Positions 11,298 to 24,027 of a DNA stretch of 64,000 bases are shown here, piece after piece (the stretch's first letter is position 1; each line of letters begins with the position of its first letter). The position numbers and the translations under genes are program-made. The stretch comes from Tulasnella sp. 424 (taxonomy: Eukaryota; Basidiomycota; Agaricomycetes; Cantharellales; Tulasnellaceae), in the NCBI GenBank assembly GCA_019633425.1, contig WSUB01000044.1, positions 124,001 through 188,000 on the forward strand. The letters are read 5' to 3'. Under the pieces are notes generated by a model that was given only the letters and a program-made list of their open reading frames with translations, did not search any database and was not told where the DNA came from.

Positions 11298-12870
11298 TTT
11301 CTCTGAAGGGTGATTCGATTGGGCTTAGAGGATTTCAGAAGGACTACTCGGATGAAAAGGGGACTTGAATAAGCGATGTCGGCTTTGAGGTTCGTTCTTC
11401 GTTCAAGTTGGTGGTTCTGAGGATGATCTGGACAGCCGATATGGCGCTTTTGTGCAAATCACTCAGAACTATCGAGAATATACGGTGATGACGGACGGAA
11501 CCCCCTGACAGGTGGCCTCCATCGAAAGTTCGGAGGAGATTTAGGGGGACGTTTTCACCCTTTTCGTGCTCAGCTGCTTCGTCCGTGGATGTATACACGG
11601 CGTCATCCGTAACTTAATTTAAGTCATACGGCCGACGAATGCGAAGGTGTCTTATTGGCTAAGTCAACGGTGAGTCTCCGCAACTAGCAGAGGGCACGCG
11701 TCGCACTTCCCATACCCATCAAACAACGAATTAGGCCCCGCGTAGCCATCATTTCGAAATAAAGGAATTGGTCGCGGATCTGCCGGCATTTGGCCTACGG
11801 CTTTCAACTTCTTGGGCTTCAACGATTTGCTCCCACACGAAGTCCGGGGGGCGACTGTTGCACCCCCACATTTGGACAAATGTAACTGCCATTCTGAGCA
11901 GCGCCTAACCAGGAGATGGGATGGCTCTCAGGCCTAAGGCATGCTGTTCATTGCACTCGGAAGCCGTTGTTCCAGCATCATTGTTCAACAGCAGGAGGAA
12001 CCTTTGTCGATGAGGGGTGGGATCGGTCCAGCGGGAGTCGGCAAAGGTTCAACGAGGGTTGTCTCTTTCGGTAAGGGCATCATCCCTTAAATTTCAGAGG
12101 TGAGCTTTATGGTGGCCGAGCGCTGCAATCTTACAGGACCTCCGCCGGTGGAAGTGTCACAGGAGACAGTTCGTTGCAAGTGTCAAGAAGAGGTCATCGC
12201 CACTCTACCTTCGCTTTGCACTATCACGGGATTTCTATCTGCCCCACAGATTTATGTTTCCGAGGTTGAACCTGCTTCCAGTTCCTGATTCGGAATGTTC
12301 TTATCGATGCCTGACTTTTCCGATGGGTAGGTTGTCATGGATCTTATTAGGATGTACTTCGTGTTATATGGTTTTGCTGTAACTAGTAGAACGTTATGTT
12401 GCGGTCGTCGCCCGGAGCCCGACCGGAACTAGCAGGAAAGGCTGCACGACGAGGGATGAGGGCGCCGTAGAACGAGCTGCGTCATCCAAACCGCGTGAAC
12501 GGTCTAGACTCTGACTCGCGTCCAACAGCGCGATCATCTCTGTTCCACCTTGGAGAGGAGAGCTCCAACGCACGATCTCCTTTCCTTTATCTGAGCCCAC
12601 TATATGAACCAACGGCCTCGATATTTATTCCGTGTGTAGTGCTATTATCAGCTTGAATTGGCCGTCGCGGCGCTTGTGGAGGTTCTTTGCGGGTTCTCCA
12701 GCTTACCGGCTTGCTTACCGATCCGGGCTAAATTCCAACCTCGCGTCAACCTTCCCTTAAACCGCACATAGCAGGTCTCTCTCGCAGGTCCGCTACTTCT
12801 CCCATCTCCTACTCCCACACCGCTCCAAGCCATCCAAATTCCCCCATCCGAGACAGGATTCCGCGGGACC
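11298..12870. other. intergenic, tropomyosin to DUF2408 gene
   Basis: A 1.6-kb divergent intergenic region. Open frames at 11344-11598, 11664-11879 and 12394-12612 (all -) lack convincing starts, splice partners or domain likeness. CT-rich stretches before 12870 fit a core promoter for the + gene. Confidence 0.45.
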
Positions 12871-14972
12871 ATGTCGCTAAATCAGGACGAGATCCTTATT
12901 CTGGAGAAGGTCATCAAGTGCGTATGCCCACTCCACGACGACTGATCCCCCGCGCTAACCACAGGTTCTGGACCTTCATCCCTTGACTCTGAACGTTGTT
13001 GCTCAACCACTTCCTCCGATACCCGATACCAATACAGCATTCGGAACAGACTTACCGCACTCAAGCAGAAGCCCGAGTTTGTGAAGACCCAGGATGTCAT
13101 GAATATCTACCAGCAGATGGTGAAGCAAGGTCTGTCGCCCCTTGGCAGCCCCATTCTCTCTCCCGTTCTCCCTCACCATACTCACACTCGACACGCATTC
13201 CTTTCGTCTTCGTCCTTGGCATCATGCTCGTCTATCACCCCTACCCAGTATCTCTGCTTATCGAAGTTAGAGATGAAGACAACTTCTCCCAACCGTCCAA
13301 TCGCCTCGACAAGACAATGTCGGATGTATTCAGCCTTCTATCGCTATTCTTCCTACGGATTGGCAAGACCAGGGAATGTCCAGCAACGTACTGCCAGATA
13401 GCTTCCATTCGAGTACGTCGCCACAGTTGTGTTGTCGGGTCCCTTGCCTCGCCCAGCTAACATGCGTTTCCCTTCTCACCCCCACTACCCGTTCTACCTT
13501 GCTACAGCAACTCCTTGATCACATGAACGAATCATCATCATTTACCGAGTCGGACCTCAAACCATTCCGTGCACGCTTGAATGAGTTGCGTGAGATCGTC
13601 CAACACGACCGAACCAGTGGCCTCCACCCTGAGGCTATGACAATGCTATTGGAACGCAAGCTTAATGCATGTGGTGAGTTGCGCGATTCTTGCTCGTGTT
13701 TTTGCCTCGCTGTGGTCATGCGCCGAGATGGGGCGAAGCATTCGGCGTTGGACTGAGACGCTTATTTTACTTTTGCCTTTTTCAGATGCGGTGCTGACGC
13801 ACTTGCACGACTCTCTTTCCGTACTCTCCGAGGACCTCATCCCGATCCATCAGCGCTTAGTGGCGCTAAGGAGACAGCTGGTTGCCTTGGCCGCCAAGCC
13901 CAAGCCATCGAAGACCGATCTGAAGCCTATGCTGGAAGAGCTCCGGTTGATTGACCAGTGAGTGTTCTCTCCCCTCAATTCCCCTCCGAAGTCTCATTCA
14001 TTGTAAGTCACGATCACGATCACTAACTCCATAATCTCATTGAATAGGAAACGCGAGAGTGGTCGTTTTATAAGTTCTGGTGGCGGTCTACTTCCCGAGA
14101 ACCAACCCCTGGTGACCGGTATCCTCGAAGAGTGCTTCGAGATTGCGCAAGAGGTTGAGGCGAGAGAGAAGGACGTCTCCTTCACCCTAAAGCCTATTTA
14201 CGACAGGCTGATGGAGATCCGTGGTCAACTTGAGGGTTTGGTTATGACCCATCGATGGACGCTCCGGGAGACCGATCTCTGGAACTACGAAAACGCCCTC
14301 CGCGACATCGACAGGATGCGAGTGGACGGCAAGTTTGTTGACAGCGAAGGAAACAAACCCCAGGGCCAATATGTAAGCCACTTGATGTGCCCGTGGAATG
14401 TCCGAGCATCCACTAACGGCGACGTGTTAGGTGCTCCTGTACCTTCTGCGGAGATGCTATGGCTTGATTTACCGGCTGTTGTCCTCGAGCGAGCCGGTGT
14501 CTGAAGAGTTGATGCCCATAGTACGTTGAAGCCTAAGCACTCCACTTCCTTCATGCTGAAACTTAGGGTAATTCATTAGGCGAATAAGCTGTCGACCGTG
14601 AAGAAATGCCTCAACGAGGTGCTGAAATACGGCGGCCCATTTAGCCCACGGGACCTTTATCCTGTACGTGTGATAATGACCGAGCACAAACGGCAACTAA
14701 ATCCTCGTCGCCTTTCTTGAAGTATCAACTCGCGCTCCATCAAATAGACCAGATGCGAAAGGATGGCAAGTTCATCAGTGCTGAAGATGGCACCACCATC
14801 CCCGAAGGACAGGGTATCTTGATGGCGCACTTGAATGAATGTCATGAGTTGCTGGAGATGGTGAGGGCACGATTTTGATACTGCACAACACGACACTGAC
14901 TAGCCGTGAATCTAGCTCAAGGAGGCTATGAGTGATGACGAGGAGGAGGATGAGGAAGAGGAAGAGCAATAG
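12871..14972 (+). CDS. DUF2408 / UPF0662 family protein
   Basis: Conserved fungal family of unknown molecular role. Secure exons: 13508..13673, 13786..13957, 14048..14372, 14431..14520, 14580..14663, 14723..14860, 14916..14972, all in phase. Typical blocks: LHDSLSVLSEDLIPIHQRLVAL, then YDRLMEIRGQLEGL and the repeated IDxMRxDGKFxxxEG (twice). The C-terminus is a Glu/Asp run. The 5' part is less sure: ATG 12871 with exon 12871..12917, then 13038..13129 (IRNRLTALKQKPEF) join well; an exon near 13368-13412 is likely, but its link to 13508 is not phase-consistent in my reading. Mostly helical with paired-helix repeats; no membrane segment. Confidence 0.82.
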
Positions 14973-15844
14973 TTCTGATCCCCATTCAAGCCATGACATC
15001 CCCCCCACTACCCTTTCTTTCTTCGCTCTTCTGTTCTCTCTGTATCTGAATTATTATGGGTTTTAAATGTGTTCAATTAGCATTTTCATATTATAAACTA
15101 CGATACCCCATCCCTCAGCGGGGGATGCTTGCTGTCTGCGTCGCAAAACCATTCCAACACGTGTGACTACGATATTGGCCTTAAACTGATTGACGACGAG
15201 GATCAAAAGACTCGTTCTAGCCCAGTATTCACTGCCCCGGCGCGATGATGAAAAGCGGCGCGGTTGAAGAGTCAAAGGGCTGGAAAAATTTGTTGGTCTG
15301 CAGATCGGCCGAACTTGGATTTATAGGGAGCTGAGAAAGTTCTCACGGTTTGCTTTTCGACGAGGTTGACCCGACATCACCGCGAGTCCACATCCACCTC
15401 CTTACCTCAACCCGCAATTATCTTTAGATACTAGTAAAAAGATCTAGTGAGTACATGCTCTTTTGCTCTCCTTGGTGAGGTGGCTGATACCGTGAGCCCA
15501 GTTTCCGACGCAGCCTCTAGACTTTGCCCTCGTTTGATGCACCATTGGTTGAATGGAAACGGGACCAAGGACAAGATCGGATGAAAATGGGAACCGCTGA
15601 TCATTTCCGTCCCTTTTAAAAGAGCCGGAACCATTTGCATCCGCATCCGCTAGCCGCTGGCAGGATAAACCCCGCCATCCCTCGCTCTTTCCGTCCTTCA
15701 GACCCCTACCTCTTATCGTACCTCCCCTCTCATAATTCTCGTACGTCTATGCTTCGCTCATACGATTCATTCTGTCCTGAGGTTTTTGTTTTCGACCAGA
15801 AGCCAACGACGCGACGAAACTCTTCTCTTATACCGTACTCCAGC
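14973..15844. other. intergenic, DUF2408 gene to BTB5
   Basis: 3' flank of the DUF2408 gene and upstream region of BTB5. No gene supported. Confidence 0.5.
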
Positions 15845-17120
15845 ATGATGGCACAGGTGGGAAACGGACATGTTCGCCTGGAAAACATGAAGACAGCACG
15901 GAACAAACAGAAAGGCACCTGCCTAATGGGGTAAGTGACCTGCCTAATGGGGCAAGCGCGTCCAAGTTCTTTGTCTGCTGTCCTCATGTTTCCCTACCAA
16001 ACATGCTCAATTCTCCCCTGTGTGGACGAAGGTAAGCCCGAACCACATAAGGAAAATATTCTGACTAACTGTATTCGAAACTTAGATTCCGAACAACTAA
16101 ATCCGGGTGTCGACCGAGGTGGATTCGGACCAACCCCTTTTGATGAGTCCTCGACTGGCGATTGCATACTGCAGACCTCGGACGGAGTGCAGTACAAAGC
16201 CCATCGCATTTTATTGGCGTTGGCTTCCCCCGTCTTTCGTGATATGTGGGAAGTCGGAACCGAGGACGGCAATATTCCCGTAGTGGAGGTGACGGAGTCG
16301 AACGACGTGGTTCACAACTTACTACTTCATCTTTACCCCGCCACGACTCCTTCGATCAACAATTTTACTCTCGCCTTCGGCCTCATGGACGCCTGCGAGA
16401 AGTACCTCATCGATACCAAGAGCTTTTTCCCTCACCTCGCCAAAATATTCCGTGGCCGCACGGTTGGCGCGTCGGAAGCGGACGCATTAGATGCATATTG
16501 TCTTGCATGGAGGCTCGGCATGCGAGAACGCGCTCAAGAGTCGTCCAGACACCTATACGGGCTTGACCTAACCCGACCGAGCCTTCTTCACGAGATCGAC
16601 TGGAAAGCGGGGGATGTCAGGGCCATCATGGCGTTGTGAGATCTCCGTTACCGTCGCGAAACAGCAATGGATTCCTTTCTGGAGCGACTTCCCCTGGCTT
16701 TCTATAGGTGCCCCGAGCATTTGAGGCTCACATTGGAGGAGGCGGGACGATTGCGTCAGAACGCCCGCAAAGTGCTCATGAGCTCGTGGTTCTCCCACAA
16801 GCTCAGCATGTCTGAGTGCTTGGGCTTGTTTGACGTGTTCGATACACCCAGCGAGGCGTCTGGCCCCAGTGACAAGTTTTTCGGAGAGTTACGACGTGCA
16901 GGGAACCCACCATGCCCCGTGTGTCAGGCCACGGTTTCTGAATCCCGAAAAAGCAATCTTGACACGAGCGATCATGTAACGCGCGCTGCCATGGAACTCC
17001 CTCGGGCGGTAAAATGGTTCGTGCTTTGGTATTTTCCGCTCCTGTGGCTAGGTTATTTATATCGCACTATTTCTTGCTTTCCATAGGCCTTCTGATAAAC
17101 CCGCCGCAGACTATACTTGA
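15845..17120 (+). pseudogene. BTB/POZ gene 5, broken by a nonsense codon
   Basis: A BTB gene readable end to end except for one in-frame TGA at 16637-16639. The core is GDCILQTSDG, HRILLALASPVFRDMW; paralogues have LWDLR where this gene has L-stop-DLR, so a TGG Trp codon has become TGA. Downstream coding continues in the same frame (FYRCPEHLRL, CPVC) to the phase-2 intron (exon end 17016, next exon 17087) and ends PSDKPAADYT. An intron at 16032-16085 (phase 1) matches the one in BTB6/7. The first exon is uncertain (ATG 15845 taken). If translated, the product stops after BTB plus helical domain, about 200 residues past the core start. Confidence 0.85.
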
Positions 17121-17492
17121 AATGGTGGAAGACAATGGAGAGCCAACCTGGACATGCCGTTGTCACCCATAGAAACGCCGTGGCTTCGCTCTACGACAAT
17201 ATCATATTGTAGACCCTACGAAACTAGTTCTTTGTTGTAGTTCCCCAATTGATGCACAAAGAATTGGCAACTGGCGGTTCGGCGAGTGGGTTTTGTCGTC
17301 AAGGTTTTTTCTGTCGCGCAGGGGCGTTGCCGTCGCGTGCAGACCTACCGTACACATTGCAGGCCTTTAATCCTTCGGCCCCTACAAAAGGTGAGGTCTG
17401 AAAGATGCGCTAAACAACGTCTCCCAGGCATCACCTTAAATTTCTCTACTCCGGTTCAAGTCCTCGAACTGCAACCTATAGAACACCTGGAA
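17121..17492. other. intergenic, BTB5 to BTB6
   Basis: BTB5 3' flank and BTB6 promoter. Nothing further seen. Confidence 0.5.
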
Positions 17493-18859
17493 ATGGCGAC
17501 TTCAACTCCCCCAAGTCTAGCACCTGCTCTTCCGGCAGCTAACGTTGGAGGGACTGCCGATGTAAGTAGTATCAAACTCGCTGGTTAACCCCTTTGTCCT
17601 TATGTCGTTATGTTCTTTTCGCAGACGGCGACAAATCCTGTTGGAACCGGGACCACTTTTCAAATTTCAATTCCCATACCCTCTCAATCCCAAGCGAGTA
17701 GTGCAGGTAATTCGATAGAAGTCTACTGCAATCGAATCTCGAGCTACCCGAACCCTAATCTTGGATCTCTCCAGTTACAACCCCTATGATCGCCTGCCCG
17801 ACTACAAAAGCAGGCTTCGCGCTGGGGCAATTCGACGAGAGATCTCAAGGCGACTGTATCGTCAAGTCCTCGGATGGAATTAAGTTCCGAGTACACGCTC
17901 TCGTTCTCAAGCTAGCATCCTCGGTGTGGCAGGACATGTTTGAGCTTCCACAACCTCCATCTCAGGGTGATCTTGATGAGCTTCAAAAGCTTCCGATCAT
18001 CGAGCTATCTGAAACTTCAAGCACTCTTTCGGCACTCCTCCATCTCCTTTACCCCAAGGGGAAGTCCCAAATCAAGACCTTTGATTTGGCCTTCAAGCTC
18101 ATGGATGCCTACCACAAGTACGACATCGACGTTAGCGGGCTGGCCCCGTTCTTTGTCGAGCTGTTGTCAACAGCGTCGATCCAAGCCAACCCACTCGAAG
18201 TGTACGGATTAGCCTGGAGACTTCAGAACGGAGACGTGGTAAGCCACGCGTCCCGGTATTTGCATGAGGTCTCCTTGGAGAAACGAGACAAGAAGGAAAG
18301 GGTCGTCCGTTCTTCTGCAGACTTCGCCGCCCTTGCAGAGCTCTATGACCTACGACTCAAGCGAGAACTGGCCTTGGACAGCTTCGTCGCCAGAATTCCA
18401 CTCTCAGAATACCGTTGCAAGGCCCACGCAAACCTATCAGCTGAGGAGGCAATGCGGCTCCGAGTGACTGCTCGAAGGGCACTCGCTACGGCAGATCCAA
18501 AATGCATAGACCTCGTTCGATTCTTCAACCTCCGAGAAGTCTTCTCCAACGTCGCATCGCCTCCTACAGCCACCTTCGGAAATCGCCCCGTATCTACTCC
18601 AGCTGGCGCGGGAGCGACAACCTCCAACTTTTCGTTCACATTCAATGCTGGCTCCCCACTTTCCTCTGCTTCCTCCCCAGGTCAATCGGGGAAAGCTGCG
18701 TGCGAGGAGTGTGAGAAGGCGTTAACATCCTTGAATAAAGACTCCAGCTGCAACGCTGTGAACGATGCTATCGCAGCGTTCCCGCAAGCCGTGTCTAGGT
18801 GAGTTGGGGTGCTGTATTCCCCTTGAACAGCACTAACAAGTCGCTCTAGAACCTTTTGA
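17493..18859 (+). CDS. BTB/POZ domain protein 6
   Basis: Exons 17493..17561, 17625..17706, 17775..18798, 18850..18859; 394 residues. Two small leader exons encode a low-complexity Ala/Thr/Ser/Pro head, then the BTB core (GDCIVKSSDG, VLKLASSVWQDMFELP). The later part has YRCK..HANLSAEEAMRLR, LVRFFNLREVFS, a Ser/Thr/Phe/Gly-rich linker, and CEEC near the end. Intron phases are 0, 1 and 2; the last exon adds TF after a split Arg. The same four-exon plan is found in BTB7, so these two form a subfamily distinct from BTB1-4. Likely a homodimeric adaptor; target unknown. Confidence 0.87.
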
Positions 18860-19278
18860 AGGACCAGGGAAGATCTGAGCCAAACGGCGAGCCGATGCAC
18901 TTTGGAGCATTAGCCCAGCGAGCATTGTACAGCGCCACCTAGAAGAGGGAAAAAATGACATAATAATTTTTGCGAAGCTCATTCCTCGTGTTCCGTAGCA
19001 ATTGAGCGAATTGTGAAAATCGGGTACTTCTGCTCAGCATAGTTCGATCTAAACACTCATTGTCGCCATGCTTGTTTACCTTAACCCAGAGCACCATACC
19101 CCGGTAGTCACGGGGGCTGCTTCTTTGGCAGGTAACCTGGCGCTTTCACCGCCTTGTACTCGACCCTCGAGATACGAATTTCCGAGGTTCAGTGTCTCCG
19201 AAGAGATCATTTCAAACTATACCTTCCCTCCCAACCAGACGCGACACTCTTGCTCCGAGAAGAGTAATTCCGGCCTGG
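18860..19278. other. intergenic, BTB6 to BTB7
   Basis: Flanks of the two genes. An ATG open frame at 19068 might be 5' leader sequence of BTB7. No other signal. Confidence 0.45.
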
Positions 19279-20597
19279 ATGGCAAGCTCCGACACTGATA
19301 CAGTGGCATCGACAGCGGATTTCTGTCGGACGTCATCGGTGAACCTCTTCTTTGGCGTTCAGGTTTCTAGGCCTCGTAACATGTCATAACGGTTTCCCCT
19401 CTCATAGGCAGCTGCCGGTGCCGAACTTGTGACGACTCTTGGTCTCTCTTCAAACGCAGTATCTCAGCCCAATCAACTACGTAGGATTCACCGTACCCCA
19501 TATATCTGTAATACCTCGTGTTATTGACAAGTTGGTTTCAGCTCCTGATTCAAACTTGGTTCCTCCCCCAAGCGACTACGGACCAGCTCCATTTGATGAG
19601 ACATCAACAGGAGACTGTATCATAAACGCTTCCGATGGACTCAAGTTCAAGCTGCACCGTGTTATTCTTCAAATCGCCTCGTCAGTCTGGAAAGATATGT
19701 TCGACATGCCCCAGCCTACCGGTCACAATGAGGCGCGAGAAGTTCCGATCATCGAGCTCTCCGAACCTTCCACCACCCTTCTTCATCTCTTCCGTTTTCT
19801 CTATCCCATCGGCAAATACCAAATTATGGCATTTGATTTGGCACTCAAACTTGTGGAGGCGTACGACAAATATGGTCTCGACCTCAGCAATCTCATTCCA
19901 TACTTCGCCGATCTCTTAACACGAAGCTCGCTTCAAACAAACCCCGTTGAAGCTTATGGACTAGCATGGAGAATCAAGAAAGGGGAGGCGGTATCTATGG
20001 CATCCAGACACCTTCATCAAATCGCTCTGAAGAAGCGGGAAATTAGGGACCGATTGATACGGTATTCAGGAGATGTCGACGCCTTGCTTGCCCTTTACAG
20101 CTTAAGGCATTGCCGAGAGCTTGCTCTGGACGACTTCATTGCGGCACTCCCTATATCCATTTACCGCTGCCCTCAACATAAGAATCTATCGGCTGTTGAG
20201 ACTCGGAAACTGCGAATCAGCGCCCGTAAGGCCTTGGGGAGCGCAGCGCCTCATTGCTCAGACGTTGTACAGTTTCTGGGTCTCAGGGAAGTGTTCAGCG
20301 ATAGCGCTACCTTGCCCACCACTACGACGTCGAGTCTGTTCACGTTCAACCCGAACCTTGCACCCAATGCCGCGCCGCCACCCCCATCGACCCAAAAGGT
20401 TCCTTCTCAAACTTGCGTCGCATGCGAGAGTGCATTCACCTCTTTCAAATTAAGTACTGTTGGTGGTGTAGTCAACTTAAATATTGCTATCTTTCCCCAG
20501 GCTGTGAAATGGTAAGTAACCACAATCATACGTGTTAAATAAAGAGGGATACATTGACGCGTATCCTATTGCCCCTTTCAGGCCTCCAACAGATTGA
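19279..20597 (+). CDS. BTB/POZ domain protein 7
   Basis: Exons 19279..19338, 19408..19480, 19542..20511, 20582..20597; 372 residues. Leader exons encode MASSDTDTVAST... and an Ala/Leu/Ser/Gln stretch, joined in phases 0 and 1 exactly as in BTB6. Core: GDCIINASDG, HRVILQIASSVWKDMFDMP; then YGLAWRI, YRCPQHKNLSAVE, VVQFLGLREVFS, and a CVAC pair. The terminal phase-2 intron (GTAAGT..TTTCAG) leads to PPTD, nearly the tail of BTB3. No frame breaks. Confidence 0.87.
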
Positions 20598-21038
20598 GAG
20601 AGCTGTGATAAGCATGTAGAGTAATATCGCGGCACAGAACTACTACGCCACATCCCTTGTTTCGCACCATTCCAACTTCGCTCTAATCACGCTTTTCGTA
20701 CCAATTTTTCCTATGAGCTTCGCATGAGCTTTGGCACTAACCTACAGTCTAGCACCAACGGCTTGATTCTTCCCCCACTCTAAAACCCCAGATAAATAAT
20801 TTATGGGTTCATGAGGTTGGCGAGGTGCCTATTCGTCCTTCAGTGAAAGACCACATCATGCAAGGGAGCGACTAGGGAGCGATACTCATGTCCAGACTGC
20901 AGGCACCGGTGTCACCGCCACTGCGCTTCTCATCCAGCAAATGATAACAAACTGGAGACAGTCCCAACCTGTCCCCGCACCAGCTCTCACCGCACAGCCG
21001 ACTTCAGCATATATTATCTCGCTACCGGAAATCGTAAC
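20598..21038. other. intergenic, BTB7 to cardiolipin synthase
   Basis: Marks the end of the BTB cluster. No gene, repeat or RNA recognised. Confidence 0.5.
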
Positions 21039-22225
21039 ATGCTGCCGCTGAGGTGTGCATACAAGAAGGGTTTGCCCGTGCCTTTGGGTCGCAGTACGAG
21101 CCAGTTTTTGCACCGCGCACGGCCAACGCGAAATGACGTGGGGCTACACACAACCTCAAGTGGACGCCTACCGACACCCAGCCAACGTACGAATCTACTC
21201 GGGTTTTCTCGTTCGAAAGCTCCCACAGCCCTCTCGGTCTCCGCGTGGCGCTCGTTCTCAACAAGTCTCTTCCGACGCGGTTCGGATCCGGCTGCATCAA
21301 CACCAGAGCCAGAGACTAAGAAGCCCGTCACCAAGACCGTCCGAGAAAATATCTACACCATTCCAAACTTCTTAACTCTCACTCGAATTGCGGCGTGTCC
21401 AGTCCTCGGTTGGTCAATCGTTTCGGGCAACTTTGAACTCGCAACTGGTCTGGTCGTTTATGCAGGATTCACGGATCTGGTGAGTTCGTTTTACGTGTTC
21501 ATGAACTCGAGCTCTAATATATCGCTGCAGCTTGATGGGTGGTTGGCCAGACGGTTCAACATGGGCTCCGTCCTGGGCAGTATACTAGATCCGGCCGCCG
21601 ACAAAGCCCTCATGACAACGCTTACCGTATCCTTAGCGATGAATGGGCTGCTCCCCCGTGAGTCTGAAAAGCACGAACATGTGGACTCTCTTTAATGCTG
21701 ACCTTACTCTAGTCCCACTTGCCGTGATCATCATTGGTCGTGATGTGTTGCTGGGAATCAGTGCGTTCTATTGGAGATACATCTCCCTTCCACCACCAGT
21801 GAGTTATATTTGTGGGAGGAGACCTCTCGGCCAGAAACTGAAATTCTTTGATGTCAGAAAACTTTCATGCGATACTGGGATTTTTCCATTCCGTCGGCTG
21901 AAGTTCATCCCACTACAATCAGTAAAGTAAGCGTACTCCATTCCGTTCATAGACTGGTGCTCAAGGTTGTATCCACAGTATAATACGGCTCTTCAGCTCC
22001 TTCTCATGACTGCAACGGTCTTCGACCAAGTCATACCATATGATCTCGACCTGCCCCTGCAAGGACTACAGTCAGTGTATATAACCTTCCTTCTGAACCA
22101 TCATGTCTGATCAACGAACTTTCAGATGGGTCGTCGCGGGAACTACCATCTGGAGTGGTATGAGCTATGTGTGGTCAAAGGACGCCGTCAAAATTGTAGC
22201 GTCCAAAACGATCAAAAAACCGTGA
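21039..22225 (+). CDS. CRD1: cardiolipin synthase (CDP-alcohol phosphatidyltransferase)
   Basis: Joins CDP-diacylglycerol and phosphatidylglycerol to cardiolipin in the mitochondrial inner membrane. Exons 21039..21479, 21531..21657, 21713..21798, 21858..21926, 21979..22070, 22126..22225; 304 residues. The CDP-alcohol motif D(x)2DG(x)2AR(x)8G(x)3D(x)3D is complete (D146, D149, G150, A153, R154, G163, D167, D171), formed across the first splice. About 90 residues rich in Arg/Ser/Thr precede it and include FSTSLFRRG, a good mitochondrial presequence. ENIYTIPNFLTLTRI and SKYNTALQL are typical of the fungal enzyme. Several hydrophobic spans follow the motif. Converges with NOT9. Confidence 0.95.
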
Positions 22226-22649
22226 CCAACTGCTTCCAAGATCGTCTAGTGGCTCTGCACAAGAGGTTCCTTTTGTATTCGACTATAGCGTAATTTATAT
22301 ACTACTTTCGTTATCAGGGGCTAGTTCTAGACAGATTCAAGAAGCGAAACGAATTCGGAATGAGGAGGGAACAACAAGACCGAACCAAGCCGGGTTCCAA
22401 GAGATTATATGGTTACAGAGTAAAGCAGGACAACAAAGCAAATGAAATGACGAAACAATCACGCAGGCGGAACGCTGCCTCGAGAGGTCCAAGAGGGAGT
22501 CGACTCCGCGGACCATCAATTCGGCAGGAATGAGGGGTGCGAAAGGGAAAGATTATAGGGTATTTGCGGTTGGTGGATCTTAAAGGGTTGAATAGTAATT
22601 TTGATGTACTTTTCGTATTCGACGGGTTGAATGAGTCCGTGGTATAGTT
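22226..22649. other. convergent intergenic, CRD1 / NOT9
   Basis: 3' flanks of both genes. No further feature. Confidence 0.5.
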
Positions 22650-24027
22650 TTACATTTGAGGTTGCTCGCTGAGGTTGATTAGCAGAGTTGCCAGGCAGCG
22701 TTTCGTCACCATATCACCCTGCCACGAGAACGGTATAAGTCAAAGGAAAACCGTAAGTTGTTGTTAAACTGACCTTCAAGAGCGTGGCGAAAGTGTTGTC
22801 GCGAAGGGGCTCTGGCAAACAAGCACGGAGGGCTTCGCGTGCTCTACAGTACGGATCGTCATGTAAGCCGACGTTTCACGCATCGGAGGCATACTCAGCC
22901 CTTACCTAAGGTTATCGCTAAGCCTCAAGTAGCATCGGACGACATGCTTCAGGAGTCGGACGGCCTGCGTCTCGACTAACTGGGTGACCATGTTGCTCAA
23001 GACCGTGCCCACTGCATAGAAACGCTCGTATGTGTGGCAGATGTACGTCAAGCCTGTCTCATCCAGCAAAATCTTTTGTACGATGAAGATGGCAACCGTC
23101 TTGGAGAGTTCGGAACCAGTTTCCATTATCCTGAGGCAGAGAGGGATGATTTCGGTAGACAAGAGGAAGTGGATGACGGCATTGTTGTCGTTTTGCTAAG
23201 GGTTAGGCAGAAATTAGGATGGCTTTGGGAGGACAACCGATGGTCCTCACCTTTACGAGAGCGCCGATGACGCCAAGGGATGTAAGCCTAAGGTACTCGA
23301 ATGGCCGAGTTTTGGATGTAGTATTAAGGAAAGGGTAGAGGAACAAAGGGATGTGTGCTACGGATAAAATTTGGTCAGTCTCCCGACTATTCGGAGAGAA
23401 GGTCGAGGCATACCGTTTAGGAACGGCTGACGGGTCTCTGGGTGGGAAGCCACGCATTGCAAGAGAGCAAGCGCGTTGCAAACCCGGTTAGACGCCTGGG
23501 CGGTCAACGTCGGAGGCGAAAGGAGAGGATAGACGGAAACAATCTCTTGCAAAAGGGCAGCCATAATGCCTGTCAGGAGACGGGGCAGGTGATCAGTCCA
23601 CTCCGAAATGAAAACATGAGGAAGATGACGACTCACCAAAGGAATGCCACAACACGAGAGCCAAGTCATCATAGTGTTCCCTCTTTTTGGATAGCTCTAG
23701 TAGTGCTGAATCTCGAGTGGTTGGGTCCATAAGTTCGATAACCAGCGCGTAAATCTTGGACTCCTCGTGCGGCGAAAGCTGCTGAGCCCCTCCGCTAGCA
23801 CCATTGGTCACCCCCATCATGCCACCTGCCATATTAACCATAGAGTTTGCGCCCATCAAGGAGGAGGGATTTGAACCTGTCCCGCCAGCTTGTTGTTGAA
23901 GTCCTGCTTGATGGGATTGGAAATGAGCCACTTGCTGCTGTTGGGCATGAAGCTGCTGTTGCTGCTGGTAGACTGAAAGTGGCTGATGGCCGAGGTGGTT
24001 TCCATAATGTCCGCCGTGCTGCATCAT
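22650..24027 (-). CDS. NOT9: CCR4-NOT complex subunit Not9 (Rcd1/CAF40)
   Basis: Armadillo-repeat subunit of the CCR4-NOT deadenylase that binds Not1 and tryptophan-containing partners. Transcript-order exons 24027..23637, 23569..23414, 23357..23251, 23195..22906, 22843..22774, 22718..22650; 360 residues. The core is nearly that of animal CNOT9: [87 protein letters not shown]. The first ~85 residues are fungal-type low complexity with poly-Gln and Gly/Met/Asn. Start: MMQHGG is the first ATG in the open frame. Confidence 0.96.

Noticed and set aside
12394..12612. 72-codon open frame on the - strand (VRWSSPLQGG..)
   Set aside because: Starts at TTG, no splice partner or family likeness found; may be chance.
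15910..15955. Short direct repeat CCTGCCTAATGGGG in the BTB5 leader
   Set aside because: Two copies only; no evidence of function.
17440..17475. T-loop-like GGTTCAAGTCC suggesting a tRNA
   Set aside because: No matching acceptor or anticodon arms around it; it is the 5' leader of BTB6.
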